Shown one piece after another: positions 34,396 through 43,311 of a stretch of DNA of 64,000 nt. The notes below the pieces were generated by a model. It did no database searches. It saw only the letters and a list, made by a program, of their open reading frames with translations, and had not been told where the DNA came from. A program made the position numbers and the translations under genes. This stretch comes from Lactobacillus hamsteri DSM 5661 = JCM 6256 (GTDB lineage Bacteria; Bacillota; Bacilli; Lactobacillales; Lactobacillaceae): contig NZ_BALY01000005.1 in assembly GCF_000615445.1 (NCBI RefSeq), positions 1 to 64,000 on the forward strand, read 5' to 3'. Numbering within the stretch: the stretch's first letter is position 1; every line of letters begins with the position of its first letter.

Positions 34396-36003
34396 CTACA
34401 TTCTTGTTTCGACACGATGCTCATCTAAATGAATGATTTGGTCAAACATATTCTTTTCTTCTGGAGAAATCTTATGCGCAACTTCAATCACGGCAACACG
34501 CGGATTCTTAAGCAAAGTCTCGTGAATTGCCAAAGACAAATGCGGATCTAAGGCACTCGTTGCTTCATCCGCAAGCAAAATTGGCCGACCAGACAAAAGC
34601 GCACGAGCAATTTCTACACGCTGAATCTGCCCTCCAGATAAGTTATTGCCATCTTCACCAACATTGCTGTCCAAACCATGTTCTTTGACCAATTCATCAA
34701 GACCTGCTTCATGGATGGCTGAATTCAATTCTTCATCAGTAACTTCACGCCCCAAAGTAATATTGAAGCGCAAAGTATCATCAAACATAAAAGGCTTTTG
34801 ATTTACGTAAGAATAATAATTATGCGCAGAATTCCAATCTCCTGTTACATCCTTATCATTCAAGAAAATCTGACCTTCTTTTGGTCTTTTAATACCTAAC
34901 ATTAATTTAAGCAAAGTTGTTTTGCCCCAGCCACTCGGCGCCATAAGCAAAACTTTTTCGCCAGGCTTTACCGACAAGCTAACATGATCAAAAATTTTCT
35001 TATGATCAGAATGAGTGACATAGGACAAATCTTTGATTTGCATTCCATCAAAGTCGCCGACTTTTTTCTTGCAATAGACTGGCTTATAATTCAAAGCCTT
35101 AACAGTCTTTTCCCACATAGGAACTGTTGACTTAACCTGATTAAATTCGTTAAACAAAGTAACAACTGGCGTGATAAAGTTCATTGCTAAGTCAACCATC
35201 ATTACTAAGGTACCGACTTTTAACTGACCCTGCATCATTAAAATTCCACCAATCGTACATGGCACAATAAAGCAGAACAATTCCGCGGTTGAATAAATAA
35301 GCTCAAGTGCCCAAGCCTGCGTAAGCGACATATTTCGCAAAGCATTTTCCATATTTTGCGCAGCACGTGCAGCACGTGTAACGACATTAGAACGCACGTT
35401 GTAAAGCTTAGCTGATTGCGCACCGTTTAAGGAATCGGAAACATTTTGCGTATAAACGGCGTTACGCTCCGCCCAGGTCTTTGATTTACGCGTAATAATT
35501 GGACTCGTAACAATTTGCACTAAAGCCGGCGCGATCATCGCCACGACAAAAACAATCGTCATTTGCCATGATGAATAAAACGCAAAGCCAATTGCGCCAA
35601 TAAATGATAAAGCCTGCAAAATCATATCAAGCTGGGCATTGACACGATTAGTTTCGATTTGCTTTAAATCATTTGTCATAAGTGACAAACCATTTTTTAT
35701 ATCCGGTTCGCCTTGATCAACCAAATAAGCAAGGTTAGCACGTTTAAAAAACATGTTTACGTCACGAATAATACCCATTTTTACCGTTTCATAAACAAAA
35801 TTGCTGGCCATAAAGCATAATTGACCAAGAGCAGTCAAAACGGCCAAACGCACTAAATGCCAATAATCATGCGAACCTGATGAAGCCACGTTTAACATTA
35901 TTTGAATCATATAAGCTACAAAGACAATATTGCAAGCTTTGATTGCAGCCAAAATCGCAAAACAAATAACATGACTTCTTTTAGCATATTTTAAAGTCAT
36001 CAT
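34396..36003 (-). CDS. ABC exporter, fused permease and ATPase
   Basis: Half-size ABC exporter of 535 residues. A six-helix membrane domain spans about 1-310, and the ATPase domain follows with Walker A APSGWGKTT, signature LSGGQIQR and Walker B ILLADEATSALD. The Walker A has W in place of the more usual C/S. It would act as a homodimer, or with a partner encoded elsewhere. The ATG pair at 36000/36003 follows GGGAGAG. It has a strong promoter and lies 74 bp upstream of the PAS gene on the same strand. The substrate is unknown. Confidence 0.88.
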   Translation of the reverse strand: MMTLKYAKRSHVICFAILAAIKACNIVFVAYMIQIMLNVASSGSHDYWHLVRLAVLTALGQLCFMASNFVYETVKMGIIRDVNMFFKRANLAYLVDQGEPDIKNGLSLMTNDLKQIETNRVNAQLDMILQALSFIGAIGFAFYSSWQMTIVFVVAMIAPALVQIVTSPIITRKSKTWAERNAVYTQNVSDSLNGAQSAKLYNVRSNVVTRAARAAQNMENALRNMSLTQAWALELIYSTAELFCFIVPCTIGGILMMQGQLKVGTLVMMVDLAMNFITPVVTLFNEFNQVKSTVPMWEKTVKALNYKPVYCKKKVGDFDGMQIKDLSYVTHSDHKKIFDHVSLSVKPGEKVLLMAPSGWGKTTLLKLMLGIKRPKEGQIFLNDKDVTGDWNSAHNYYSYVNQKPFMFDDTLRFNITLGREVTDEELNSAIHEAGLDELVKEHGLDSNVGEDGNNLSGGQIQRVEIARALLSGRPILLADEATSALDPHLSLAIHETLLKNPRVAVIEVAHKISPEEKNMFDQIIHLDEHRVETRM

Positions 36004-36032
36004 ACTCTCCCTAAATACTTCTAATTGCCCAC

Positions 36033-36062
36033 ATTATACGCGAAAACTATAGTTAATCTCAA
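36033..36062 (-). promoter_or_regulatory. Promoter of the ABC exporter
   Basis: On the minus strand TTGAGA (36057-36062) and TATAAT (36033-36038) are 18 bp apart, about 30 bp before the start codon. Confidence 0.75.
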
Positions 36063-36138
36063 ACCATTCTGCTATGATGAACCAACTTAATTTGTATAAT
36101 AGATATATGGCATTTTAATTTGTGAGGTGAAAAACAAA

Positions 36139-37224
36139 TTGCAACTTGTTGAATTACATCAAAAAAGCAGTGAACCTAACTATTTAATCGGCTGCATTTT
36201 AAATGAAAGTTCAGAGTGGGTAACCTTTTTATCAATCGATCCAGCTGGTAATCAAGGCGGTATTCGTTTCTTAAAAACTAACGATATTACAGAGATCAAT
36301 GAAAATAGCCCTGCCCTTAACTTCGTTAAGAGTTTGCTTGAAACCAACCAACTCAGCGATCCATTCACATTAACAGGCAATAATCGCACAATTATCACCA
36401 GCAATTTACAAAATTTATATGAAATTTTGCAATATGCCCTAAAAAACGAGAAATTGCTCAAGATGAATCTTAAAAATGGCGCAACTTATGGTGGTTATAT
36501 TACAGAACTAACTAACGAAGAAGTTCGGCTATTTTCATATAATGATGATAAAGTTTTTGAAAATTTAGTCGAAACTACCATTAAGTTAAAAGATATCGTA
36601 GAAATCATTTTCAATGATGCCGATTTAAAGCTTAGCTCAGAATATTTCTCCTATCTTGGCAGTGAAGGAGAAATTGGTAATGAATTAGGGCTTGCTCAGA
36701 TTTATTTCCGTTATACTGACGATTTTCGCTTTGGCAACGATATGATGCTAGGCTGGATCGTATCAGAAAGTGATCATTATCTTTTAGTAGAAAGACTTGA
36801 TGATGTTGGACAAATCATGGGTGTTTCGTTAGTAAATAAAAGTGCTATCGCCCATATCACCAATGATTCTGATTATTTGAACTTTATCAACTTTGCCTGT
36901 GAATATAACCAAAAGCACGGCAATCTTGATCCATATCATTTCGATGATTTTGCTCATCAATTTACGCAAATTCCTACTTTTGCAGAAATCATCAGGACTA
37001 GCAGACCAGATCACTTGCTTTTAGTTGATGACTATGAATTTGATGGTATTAATTGGGGAACAGTTATTAGTTCTAACGAACAAGGTTTTATTTTGCGACC
37101 TATCGCTAATTTTGATTTTAGTGATCCCGTTCAAATCCCCTATTCAGATTTAGCCTCTATTGACCTTATCAGTTCAGATACAATTCATTTGCAGACTTAT
37201 CTGAAATGGGCGCATCGCATCTAA
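36139..37224 (+). CDS. Uncharacterised protein with about four internal beta-rich repeats
   Basis: I do not recognise this family. The protein is about 361 residues, acidic and soluble, with no signal or membrane segment. Four stretches share a pattern of G-x-[IV] strand, a turn with N/S-x-E, a strand V-x-L/F, then a [DN]-[IL]-x-x-[IV] ending. They begin near YLIGCILNESSEWVTF, YGGYITELTNEEVRLF, MLGWIVSESDHYLLVE and NWGTVISSNEQGFILR. This resembles repeated Sm-like or SH3-like barrels (inference). TTG 36139 is preferred as the start because GAGGTG lies 9 nt upstream; GTG 36127 overlaps that site. TATAAT at 36095-36100 is the probable -10. Confidence 0.6.
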   Translation: MQLVELHQKSSEPNYLIGCILNESSEWVTFLSIDPAGNQGGIRFLKTNDITEINENSPALNFVKSLLETNQLSDPFTLTGNNRTIITSNLQNLYEILQYALKNEKLLKMNLKNGATYGGYITELTNEEVRLFSYNDDKVFENLVETTIKLKDIVEIIFNDADLKLSSEYFSYLGSEGEIGNELGLAQIYFRYTDDFRFGNDMMLGWIVSESDHYLLVERLDDVGQIMGVSLVNKSAIAHITNDSDYLNFINFACEYNQKHGNLDPYHFDDFAHQFTQIPTFAEIIRTSRPDHLLLVDDYEFDGINWGTVISSNEQGFILRPIANFDFSDPVQIPYSDLASIDLISSDTIHLQTYLKWAHRI

Positions 37225-37268
37225 CGTGGTAGAATTAACATAATTATTATTTTAGAAGGGAAAAATCT

Positions 37269-38186
37269 ATGAAAACTGGAACTAAAATTATTACTTTAGA
37301 CAACGGTTATCACCTTTGGACTAACACTCAAGGTGAAGGCGACATTCACTTATTAGCTCTTCACGGCGGTCCTGGCGGCAACCATGAATACTGGGAAGAC
37401 ACTGCAGAACAATTGAAGAAGCAAGGCTTGAACGTACAAGTTACTATGTATGATCAACTTGGTTCTCTTTACTCAGATCAACCTGATTATTCTGATCCTG
37501 AAATTGCTAAAAAATATCTAACTTATGAATACTTCTTGGACGAAGTTGATGAAGTTCGTGAAAAATTAGGTTTAGACAATTTTTACCTTATCGGCCAAAG
37601 TTGGGGCGGACTTTTAGTTCAAGAATATGCCGTTAAATATGGTCAACACTTGAAGGGTGCAATTATCTCTTCAATGGTTGATGAAATTGATGAATACGTA
37701 GCGGCAGTTAACCGTCGTCGTCAAGAAGTTCTTCCACAAACTGAAATTGATTTTATGCACGAATGTGAAAAGAATAATGATTACGACAATCAACGCTACC
37801 AAGATGATGTTCAAATCTTAAACATCAACTTTGTTGACCGTAAACAACCTTCTAAGCTTTACCACTTAAAGGATATCGGCGGCAGCGCCGTTTACAATGC
37901 CTTCCAAGGTGACAACGAATTCGTTATTACTGGAAAGCTTAAGGATTGGCACTTCCGTGACCAACTTCCTAAGATCAAAGTTCCTACTTTGCTTACTTTT
38001 GGTGAAAACGAAACTATGCCAATCGAAACTGCTAAGATTATGCAATCTAAGATTCCTAACTCACGCTTAGTTACAACTCCAGATGGTGGTCACCACCACA
38101 TGGTTGATAATCCTGATGTTTACTACAAGCATTTGGCTGACTTTATTCGTGAAGTTGAAGATGGCAGTTTTAAAGGTCAAAATTAA
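37269..38186 (+). CDS. pip: Proline iminopeptidase
   Basis: Serine peptidase of family S33, 305 residues, which releases N-terminal proline from peptides. The oxyanion segment is LHGGPGGNHEYW, the nucleophile elbow GQSWGG, and the catalytic His lies in PDGGHHHMVDNPD. The length and sequence match lactobacillus PepI/Pip proteins. AGAAGGG precedes the ATG and a terminator follows. It is transcribed alone. Confidence 0.93.
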   Translation: MKTGTKIITLDNGYHLWTNTQGEGDIHLLALHGGPGGNHEYWEDTAEQLKKQGLNVQVTMYDQLGSLYSDQPDYSDPEIAKKYLTYEYFLDEVDEVREKLGLDNFYLIGQSWGGLLVQEYAVKYGQHLKGAIISSMVDEIDEYVAAVNRRRQEVLPQTEIDFMHECEKNNDYDNQRYQDDVQILNINFVDRKQPSKLYHLKDIGGSAVYNAFQGDNEFVITGKLKDWHFRDQLPKIKVPTLLTFGENETMPIETAKIMQSKIPNSRLVTTPDGGHHHMVDNPDVYYKHLADFIREVEDGSFKGQN

Positions 38187-38198
38187 TTAATCAACAAT

Positions 38199-38231
38199 AA
38201 AAAGGTTGGAATTAATTTTCCAGCCTTTTTT
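38199..38231 (+). terminator. Terminator of pip
   Basis: The hairpin AAAAAGGTTGGAA / TTCCAGCCTTTTTT (with a 7-nt loop and U-run) follows the pip stop codon. Confidence 0.85.
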
Positions 38232-38253
38232 CATGTTCTTTTGAGGTGTTTTT

Positions 38254-38955
38254 ATGAATGAAGAAGATGTCAAAATTCTTTTGGTCGAAGACGAAGAAAG
38301 CGTCGCTAGCTTTGTCAAAACTGAACTAGAATTTGAAGGCTACCAAGTCATTTGGGCACAAGATGGAAAAGAAGCTTTGGATTTTTTCAAAAGCGAAAAA
38401 CCAACACTAATTTTATTAGATTGGATGCTTCCTATTTATGACGGAATCACTGTTTTAAGAAGAATTCGCAAACAAAGCGACATCCCCATCATTATGCTTA
38501 CTGCTAAGAATTCAACGTCAGATATCAGTTCGGCTTTAGATCAAGGATTAGATGATTACATTACTAAGCCTTTTGAAATTGAAGAACTGTTTGCCAGAAT
38601 TCGCGTTGTTTTGCGCCGTTTAAAGAAAAAGCAAGAGCAGGAAAATACGCCAAACTCAACTTTTGAATTTGATAAATTAAAAATCGATTTAGTTAAACAC
38701 GAATTCTTCTGTAACGGTGAAAAAATTTACTTAACACCTAAAGAGTTCGCTTTGATGGCAGAACTTATGCGCGATCCTGAAAATGTTAAAAGTCGTGACG
38801 AGCTTCTCGATATTGTGTGGGGTTATGATTTTGTTGGACAAACTAATACCGTTGATGTTTATATCAGAGCAATCCGCAATAAATTAGGCGATCCATATAA
38901 AAAACTAATCAAAACGGTTCGCGGTCTTGGCTATTGTTTAAGAAGAAATGATTAA
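38254..38955 (+). CDS. OmpR-family response regulator
   Basis: Response regulator of 233 residues. The receiver domain (about 7-120) has acidic residues VEDEE, phospho-acceptor Asp56 in LILLDWMLP, and Lys105 in YITKPFE. A winged-helix DNA-binding domain (about 138-230) ends with TVRGLGYCL. It starts 2 bp before its histidine kinase and the pair is clearly one operon. Two PepSY-protein genes follow, which are likely targets or partners. Confidence 0.93.
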   Translation: MNEEDVKILLVEDEESVASFVKTELEFEGYQVIWAQDGKEALDFFKSEKPTLILLDWMLPIYDGITVLRRIRKQSDIPIIMLTAKNSTSDISSALDQGLDDYITKPFEIEELFARIRVVLRRLKKKQEQENTPNSTFEFDKLKIDLVKHEFFCNGEKIYLTPKEFALMAELMRDPENVKSRDELLDIVWGYDFVGQTNTVDVYIRAIRNKLGDPYKKLIKTVRGLGYCLRRND

Positions 38956-38957
38956 CA

Positions 38958-40298
38958 ATGAAGAAAAATAAAGTTAAAACTACCACTTCACAATTAACTC
39001 ACCTTTTTGTCAGCCTTTTCGTAGCAATTTTGATTTTAGTTAATATTGCCTTTTTACTTATCTCTTCCGCCTATATTTATAACCATGCTAAGGATCAAAG
39101 CGAAGAAGTTATTGACACTGTCAAAGACAACCTCGATCCCAAATATGATTGGTCTGCGATGCTTGATGCTTACTTAGCAAAGCAAGACGATGATGCCATT
39201 ACTTTGACAACTCCACAAGGAGTTACCTATTATTCTGAAGATGCTCACGAAACTTTCAAAAAAATAGATCATCAAAAGCATTATAAGAACATGATCTTTT
39301 CTAAAAAGCATATCTATTTCTTGAATCAGGAAACACATCACGGCTTTACGATTCGGGTTGCACTTAATATTGATGAACTTTTCGAACTAATTACTTGGCT
39401 CTGGATTATAATTTTAGGATTAAATCTAATTGCAATATTTATCAGTATCCCACTTATCCGCCGTTTATCTCATAAATGGAGCCAGCCAATTCAAACCATG
39501 GACACGGAGATTCAAGATATTCAAAAAGCACAACAAAAAGAGAGCTACATCACAGTACCTAATCAGCCTTTAGAAATTAAAAATCTCGCTATTTCTTTTA
39601 ACAATCTACTTGCTTTTCAAAATAAAGCTTTAAAGCGTGAGCAACAATTCGTTAGCGATGCTTCCCATGAACTTAAAACGCCAATCGCAGCTATTCGAGG
39701 GCATGTTAACCTAATTAAACGGCGTGGCAAAAGCAATCCTGAAGTAATTGAACCTTCATTAAAATATATTGATTCTGAATCTAAGCGAATGGAAACACTG
39801 ATCAACGAACTTTTAACACTTGGCAGAATTGACCGTAATAATGAAGCAATTTCTTCTACCGATTTAGTTAAGACAATCGCTGAAGTGGTTACCGAAATTC
39901 AAACCGTTTATCCACAAGAAATCTACACTTCTCTACCAAATAAATTAGAATATCCCATTCAAGCAACAGATTTTCGTAATATTGTTCACAACTTAATAGA
40001 AAATGCGGCTAAATATTCACCTGCAGACAGTGATATTCATATTGATTTAACCAAAAATAATAATCAAATTATTTTCAAAGTTGCTGACAACGGTATCGGT
40101 ATTTCCCGGGAAAATCATGATAAAGTTTTTGAACGTTTTTATCGCGAAGACAATTCCCACTCAAGTAAAATTGCCGGTTCAGGCCTTGGCCTCGCAATTG
40201 TTAAAGCTGAAATAACCAAATATAACGGCAAAATTTCCATATCAAACAACAAGCCACAAGGTACCATTTTTACCGTTTCTCTTCCTTTAGAAAAATGA
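38958..40298 (+). CDS. Sensor histidine kinase
   Basis: Membrane sensor kinase of 446 residues. Two helices (about 16-40 and 144-167) flank a roughly 100-residue extracellular sensor, and a HAMP-like linker follows. His237 in SDASHELKTPIAAIRG is the phosphorylation site. The ATP-binding region has N-box NLIENAAKYSP, G1 DNGIGIS, F-box FERFYRED and G2 GSGLGLAIVK. It phosphorylates the regulator encoded just upstream. The stimulus is unknown; envelope stress is a guess from the PepSY neighbours. Confidence 0.92.
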   Translation: MKKNKVKTTTSQLTHLFVSLFVAILILVNIAFLLISSAYIYNHAKDQSEEVIDTVKDNLDPKYDWSAMLDAYLAKQDDDAITLTTPQGVTYYSEDAHETFKKIDHQKHYKNMIFSKKHIYFLNQETHHGFTIRVALNIDELFELITWLWIIILGLNLIAIFISIPLIRRLSHKWSQPIQTMDTEIQDIQKAQQKESYITVPNQPLEIKNLAISFNNLLAFQNKALKREQQFVSDASHELKTPIAAIRGHVNLIKRRGKSNPEVIEPSLKYIDSESKRMETLINELLTLGRIDRNNEAISSTDLVKTIAEVVTEIQTVYPQEIYTSLPNKLEYPIQATDFRNIVHNLIENAAKYSPADSDIHIDLTKNNNQIIFKVADNGIGISRENHDKVFERFYREDNSHSSKIAGSGLGLAIVKAEITKYNGKISISNNKPQGTIFTVSLPLEK

Positions 40299-40422
40299 AG
40301 AAATCTTCATTTAAACTCTATCAAATTTTAGTTTTTGAACCGTCTTTTCCCAGTAAGATATATGTATCAAGTAAAGCAAAACAACAAAAACTTAATTAAT
40401 AGATTTAGAGGAGAATTTTATT

Positions 40423-40971
40423 ATGAAGACAATCAACTTAAAGAAAATCGCAATCGCAGGTGCAGCTCTTGTAGGTTTAGGCACAGCAACTATCGGCGTT
40501 GTAAATAGTCAAACTCAACCAAATATTGTTCAAGCCGCAACAAGCAAGATTAAAGTTTCTCAGTCATCAGCAGTTAAGAAGTTCCAAGCTAAGTACAAGA
40601 AGGCTAAAATTGAATCAATCAATTTAGAAAAGGAACATGGCCGTTACGTATACGAAATCGAAGGCTTCACTTCAACTAAAGAATACGAAATGAAGATCAA
40701 TGCTTCTACAGGCAAGACAATTTCATCTCACTCAGAAAGACGTGACAGAGGCGACAAGAAGAGTGCTCTTAACTTAAAGAAGACAATTTCTCGTTCAACC
40801 GCAACTAAAATTGCTCAAAAGAAAGTTTCTGGAAGCAAGGCAATTGAATGGAACTTAGACCGTGAAGGTTCAAGAAGCGTTTGGGAAGTAACTGTAACTA
40901 AGAACGGCAAGAAGAGCGAAGTTAAGATTAATGCTCTCACTAAGAAAGTTATCAGCGTAGAACGCGACTAA
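40423..40971 (+). CDS. Secreted PepSY-domain protein
   Basis: Exported protein of 182 residues with a signal peptide (MKTINLKKIAIAGAALVGLG, cleavage near QAA) and two PepSY-like repeats (about 45-110 and 120-180). Each has a helix with E/Q-A-[VL]-x-K-F or A-x-K-I-A, then V-Y/W-E-[VI] strands and K-I-N-A-x-T. It is strongly basic (KKFQAKYKKAK). It follows the kinase gene and has its own AGAGGAG site. PepSY domains often inhibit peptidases or sense envelope state; the exact role here is unknown. Confidence 0.82.
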   Translation: MKTINLKKIAIAGAALVGLGTATIGVVNSQTQPNIVQAATSKIKVSQSSAVKKFQAKYKKAKIESINLEKEHGRYVYEIEGFTSTKEYEMKINASTGKTISSHSERRDRGDKKSALNLKKTISRSTATKIAQKKVSGSKAIEWNLDREGSRSVWEVTVTKNGKKSEVKINALTKKVISVERD

Positions 40972-41024
40972 TTTATATAAAAAGAGTAAGATAGACTTTG
41001 ATTTAAGAAAGGATATACATATAC

Positions 41025-41696
41025 ATGAATAAAGCAAAATTAATCAGATTAACCAGTTCACTTGCCTTAGGTGCAGCATTACTTACAGGAACAGTAGCCT
41101 GCTCAAATGGTAATAATGACGATGCAGAAAAAACTAGCCAAACTTCAAAGAAAACTAAGGACACAACAAGTTCAAGAACTTCTGAAGCAAGCAGTTCAAA
41201 GAAGCAATCAACTAAGGCTGTTAAAGAAAATGAAGTTAAATTAGACACTCAAAAAATCAAGTTAAGCCAACAAGAAGCTTTAAACAAATTTGACAGCCAA
41301 TTTAAAGGCAAGAAGATTAAGAGCATTGATCTAAAGCTTGAAGGCAATCAATATGTTTATGAAATCGACGCTTTTGACGACACTAAAGAATACTCAGCAG
41401 AAATTAACGCTGAAACCGGTCAAGTAAGCCGTGCTCATTCAGAAAAGTTAGATCTTGATGACCGCAATGAAAAAGCTTTAGACTTAAGTAACGTTATCAG
41501 CCGCAACGAAGCAAGCAAGATTGCCGAAAAACATGCTAAAGGCACTAGCCAAGAATGGACTCTTGACCAAGAAGGCAATACTGCTTACTGGGATGTTGAA
41601 GTTAGCGATGGTACTAAGCTTACTGAAGTTAAGATCAACGCTCACACTAAGCAAATCGTTACTACTGAACATGACAATGATGACGACAATGACTAA
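41025..41696 (+). CDS. PepSY-domain lipoprotein
   Basis: Lipoprotein of 223 residues with lipobox TGTVAC (cysteine at about 26) and a T/S/K-rich linker. It has two PepSY repeats homologous to the preceding gene (SQQEALNKFDSQFKGKKIKS, then NEASKIAEKHAKG, each ending EVKINAHTKQI or similar). Unlike its basic neighbour it is acidic and ends in a D/N-rich tail. It probably sits on the outer face of the membrane. The two genes look like a duplication that diverged in anchor and charge. Confidence 0.85.
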   Translation: MNKAKLIRLTSSLALGAALLTGTVACSNGNNDDAEKTSQTSKKTKDTTSSRTSEASSSKKQSTKAVKENEVKLDTQKIKLSQQEALNKFDSQFKGKKIKSIDLKLEGNQYVYEIDAFDDTKEYSAEINAETGQVSRAHSEKLDLDDRNEKALDLSNVISRNEASKIAEKHAKGTSQEWTLDQEGNTAYWDVEVSDGTKLTEVKINAHTKQIVTTEHDNDDDND

Positions 41697-41717
41697 TTAA
41701 ATATTTAATTCAAAATC

Positions 41718-41750
41718 AAAAAGGATCTGAAAAATTTCAGATCCTTTTTT
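41718..41750. terminator. Bidirectional terminator
   Basis: The hairpin AAAAAGGATCTGAAA / TTTCAGATCCTTTTTT separates the PepSY lipoprotein gene and the convergent acetyltransferase gene. Confidence 0.88.
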
Positions 41751-42269
41751 CTATAATTTTTTAGCTAACAAATAATCTGTTTGGGCATCGTCACCAACTT
41801 GGAAGACATGTTGACTGACACGTTCAAAATCATCTTTGGCGTAAAATTTTTGCGCAACAATATTCTTTTCGTATACACCAAGCCACATGTAATCTTTATT
41901 TTCTTCACGCGCCAATTTTTCGGCTAATTTAATCAAAGCCAATCCTAAACCTTGATGTTGGAACTTTTCACGCAAGTAAATTCGTTCAACTTCAAGTGCA
42001 TTTGGCTTCAAATCTTCTGTTTGAGCATCCCCAACATTAACCTTTAAATAGCCTGCTACTTCATCTTTAACCATCAAAAAGAAAAAGCGACTATTTGGAT
42101 TGTTAATTTCATTAATCAACTTGGTAGTATCATAATCTTCTTTTAAAAAGCGAGCCATATCATCAGGAGCTGTATATGCATCGAAGGTTTTCTTAAAAGT
42201 TTCGCGTGAAATTGCTTGAAGTTCCTTTACATCATCTGTTGTTACATTTTTAATCGTGTACTCTGTCAT
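41751..42269 (-). CDS. GNAT-family N-acetyltransferase
   Basis: A 172-residue acetyltransferase. LEVERIYLREKFQHQGLGLALIKLAEKLA gives the acetyl-CoA-binding motif (x-x-x-QHQGLG), and ENIVAQKFYAKDDFERV the C-terminal part. Similar proteins are described as spermidine/diamine acetyltransferase-like (PaiA), but the substrate cannot be set here. Its start overlaps the stop of the marR gene (TAATG), so it is likely the regulated output of that repressor. Confidence 0.85.
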   Translation of the reverse strand: MTEYTIKNVTTDDVKELQAISRETFKKTFDAYTAPDDMARFLKEDYDTTKLINEINNPNSRFFFLMVKDEVAGYLKVNVGDAQTEDLKPNALEVERIYLREKFQHQGLGLALIKLAEKLAREENKDYMWLGVYEKNIVAQKFYAKDDFERVSQHVFQVGDDAQTDYLLAKKL

Positions 42270-42721
42270 TAATATTTCCTCTTTCCGCCTTTTTTTACAA
42301 ATTGCCAGTTATTACTAGCATTTTTTTCCACTGTCTTAAGTAATCGCGCTAATTCACTTTTTTCACTTTCAGTTAAACCATTTAAGGCCATCTGATTTGA
42401 AAAGCTATTCTCACGTTCAATAACTTTGGCCAATTCTTTTCCCTCATCCGTCAAAAACAGATGCTTTATTTTTTTATTATCTTGATCGCTTTCTTTATAA
42501 ACTAAATTATTTTTCACAAGTTTTTGAATACTGCGAGCTGTAGTAGTTCGATCAACACTAAGCATTTCGGCCAAACGATCAGAAATAATCCCTGGATTTT
42601 CACTAATGCGAACCAGATATAAATATTGACCACGATTCAAATTCATTTCTTTAAATTCAATATTTGCAATCGAATCAAGGGAGCGAGCAATTGTGCCAAT
42701 TTGTCTCAATACATCTTCCAT
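42269..42721 (-). CDS. MarR-family transcriptional regulator
   Basis: Repressor of 150 residues with the winged helix at about 30-100 (ISDRLAEMLSVDRTTTARSIQKLVKNNLVYKE, then DQDNKKIKHLFLTDEGKE). It is co-transcribed with the acetyltransferase and divergent from the DUF1304 gene. A 16-bp palindrome lies in the shared promoter region and is its probable operator. Confidence 0.9.
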   Translation of the reverse strand: MEDVLRQIGTIARSLDSIANIEFKEMNLNRGQYLYLVRISENPGIISDRLAEMLSVDRTTTARSIQKLVKNNLVYKESDQDNKKIKHLFLTDEGKELAKVIERENSFSNQMALNGLTESEKSELARLLKTVEKNASNNWQFVKKGGKRKY

Positions 42722-42755
42722 TTGCTTACCTCTTGAAAAATATTATACGTAGTTT

Positions 42756-42771
42756 TGTTGCAAATGCAACA
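42756..42771. promoter_or_regulatory. Probable MarR operator
   Basis: TGTTGCA-AA-TGCAACA is a perfect 7-2-7 palindrome between the divergent marR and DUF1304 genes, placed where it could block both promoters. Confidence 0.7.
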
Positions 42772-42833
42772 TAATTTTAAATATAAAATATTTTCTGTCA
42801 TAATGAAGAGACAATTTCTTAAGGGAGAAAATT

Positions 42834-43205
42834 ATGCATATTATTACTACAATCGGTTATATTCTTACCATTTTAGTCGGAATTGAACATATCGGAATTT
42901 GTTTATTAGAAATTTTTGCTAGTCCTGAAAAACAGGCCCAAGCTTTTGACATGGATATATCATTCACAAAACAAAAGGCCGCTCGGATTTCCATGGCTAA
43001 TCAAGGCATTTACAACGGAATTCTCGGTTTATTGCTTATTGTGGTTTACTTCATTTTTCCAGCAGCAACCTTAATTAAAGTGTGGCAATTATTATTAGGG
43101 ATGATCGTTATTGTTGCTATCTTTGGTGGTTTTACTGCTACTAAAAAGATTTTTGTCTTACAAATGTTGCCTGCATTAATTGCCTTAATTTTGCTTAGTA
43201 TTTAA
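42834..43205 (+). CDS. DUF1304 membrane protein
   Basis: Small membrane protein of 123 residues with four helices. The conserved GIEHIGICLLEIFASP and ARISMANQGIYNGILG are typical of DUF1304 proteins, whose function is unknown. AAGGGAG precedes the ATG. It diverges from marR across a palindrome and may be under its control. Confidence 0.88.
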   Translation: MHIITTIGYILTILVGIEHIGICLLEIFASPEKQAQAFDMDISFTKQKAARISMANQGIYNGILGLLLIVVYFIFPAATLIKVWQLLLGMIVIVAIFGGFTATKKIFVLQMLPALIALILLSI

Positions 43206-43223
43206 TTCATAAGAAAGAATTAA

Positions 43224-43238
43224 GTGACATCGTATCAC
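43224..43238 (+). promoter_or_regulatory. Operator-like sequence upstream of the third PepSY gene
   Basis: GTGACA-TCG-TATCAC differs by one base from the palindrome upstream of the large adhesin gene. It lies 74 bp before the ATG at 43312, near a plausible promoter. Confidence 0.5.
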
Positions 43239-43311
43239 TATTTTGCATATATTTTTTCTAATATAATATATATAAATCAGAAAAGACAGGAATTAGAAAT
43301 ACGGTGATGCG

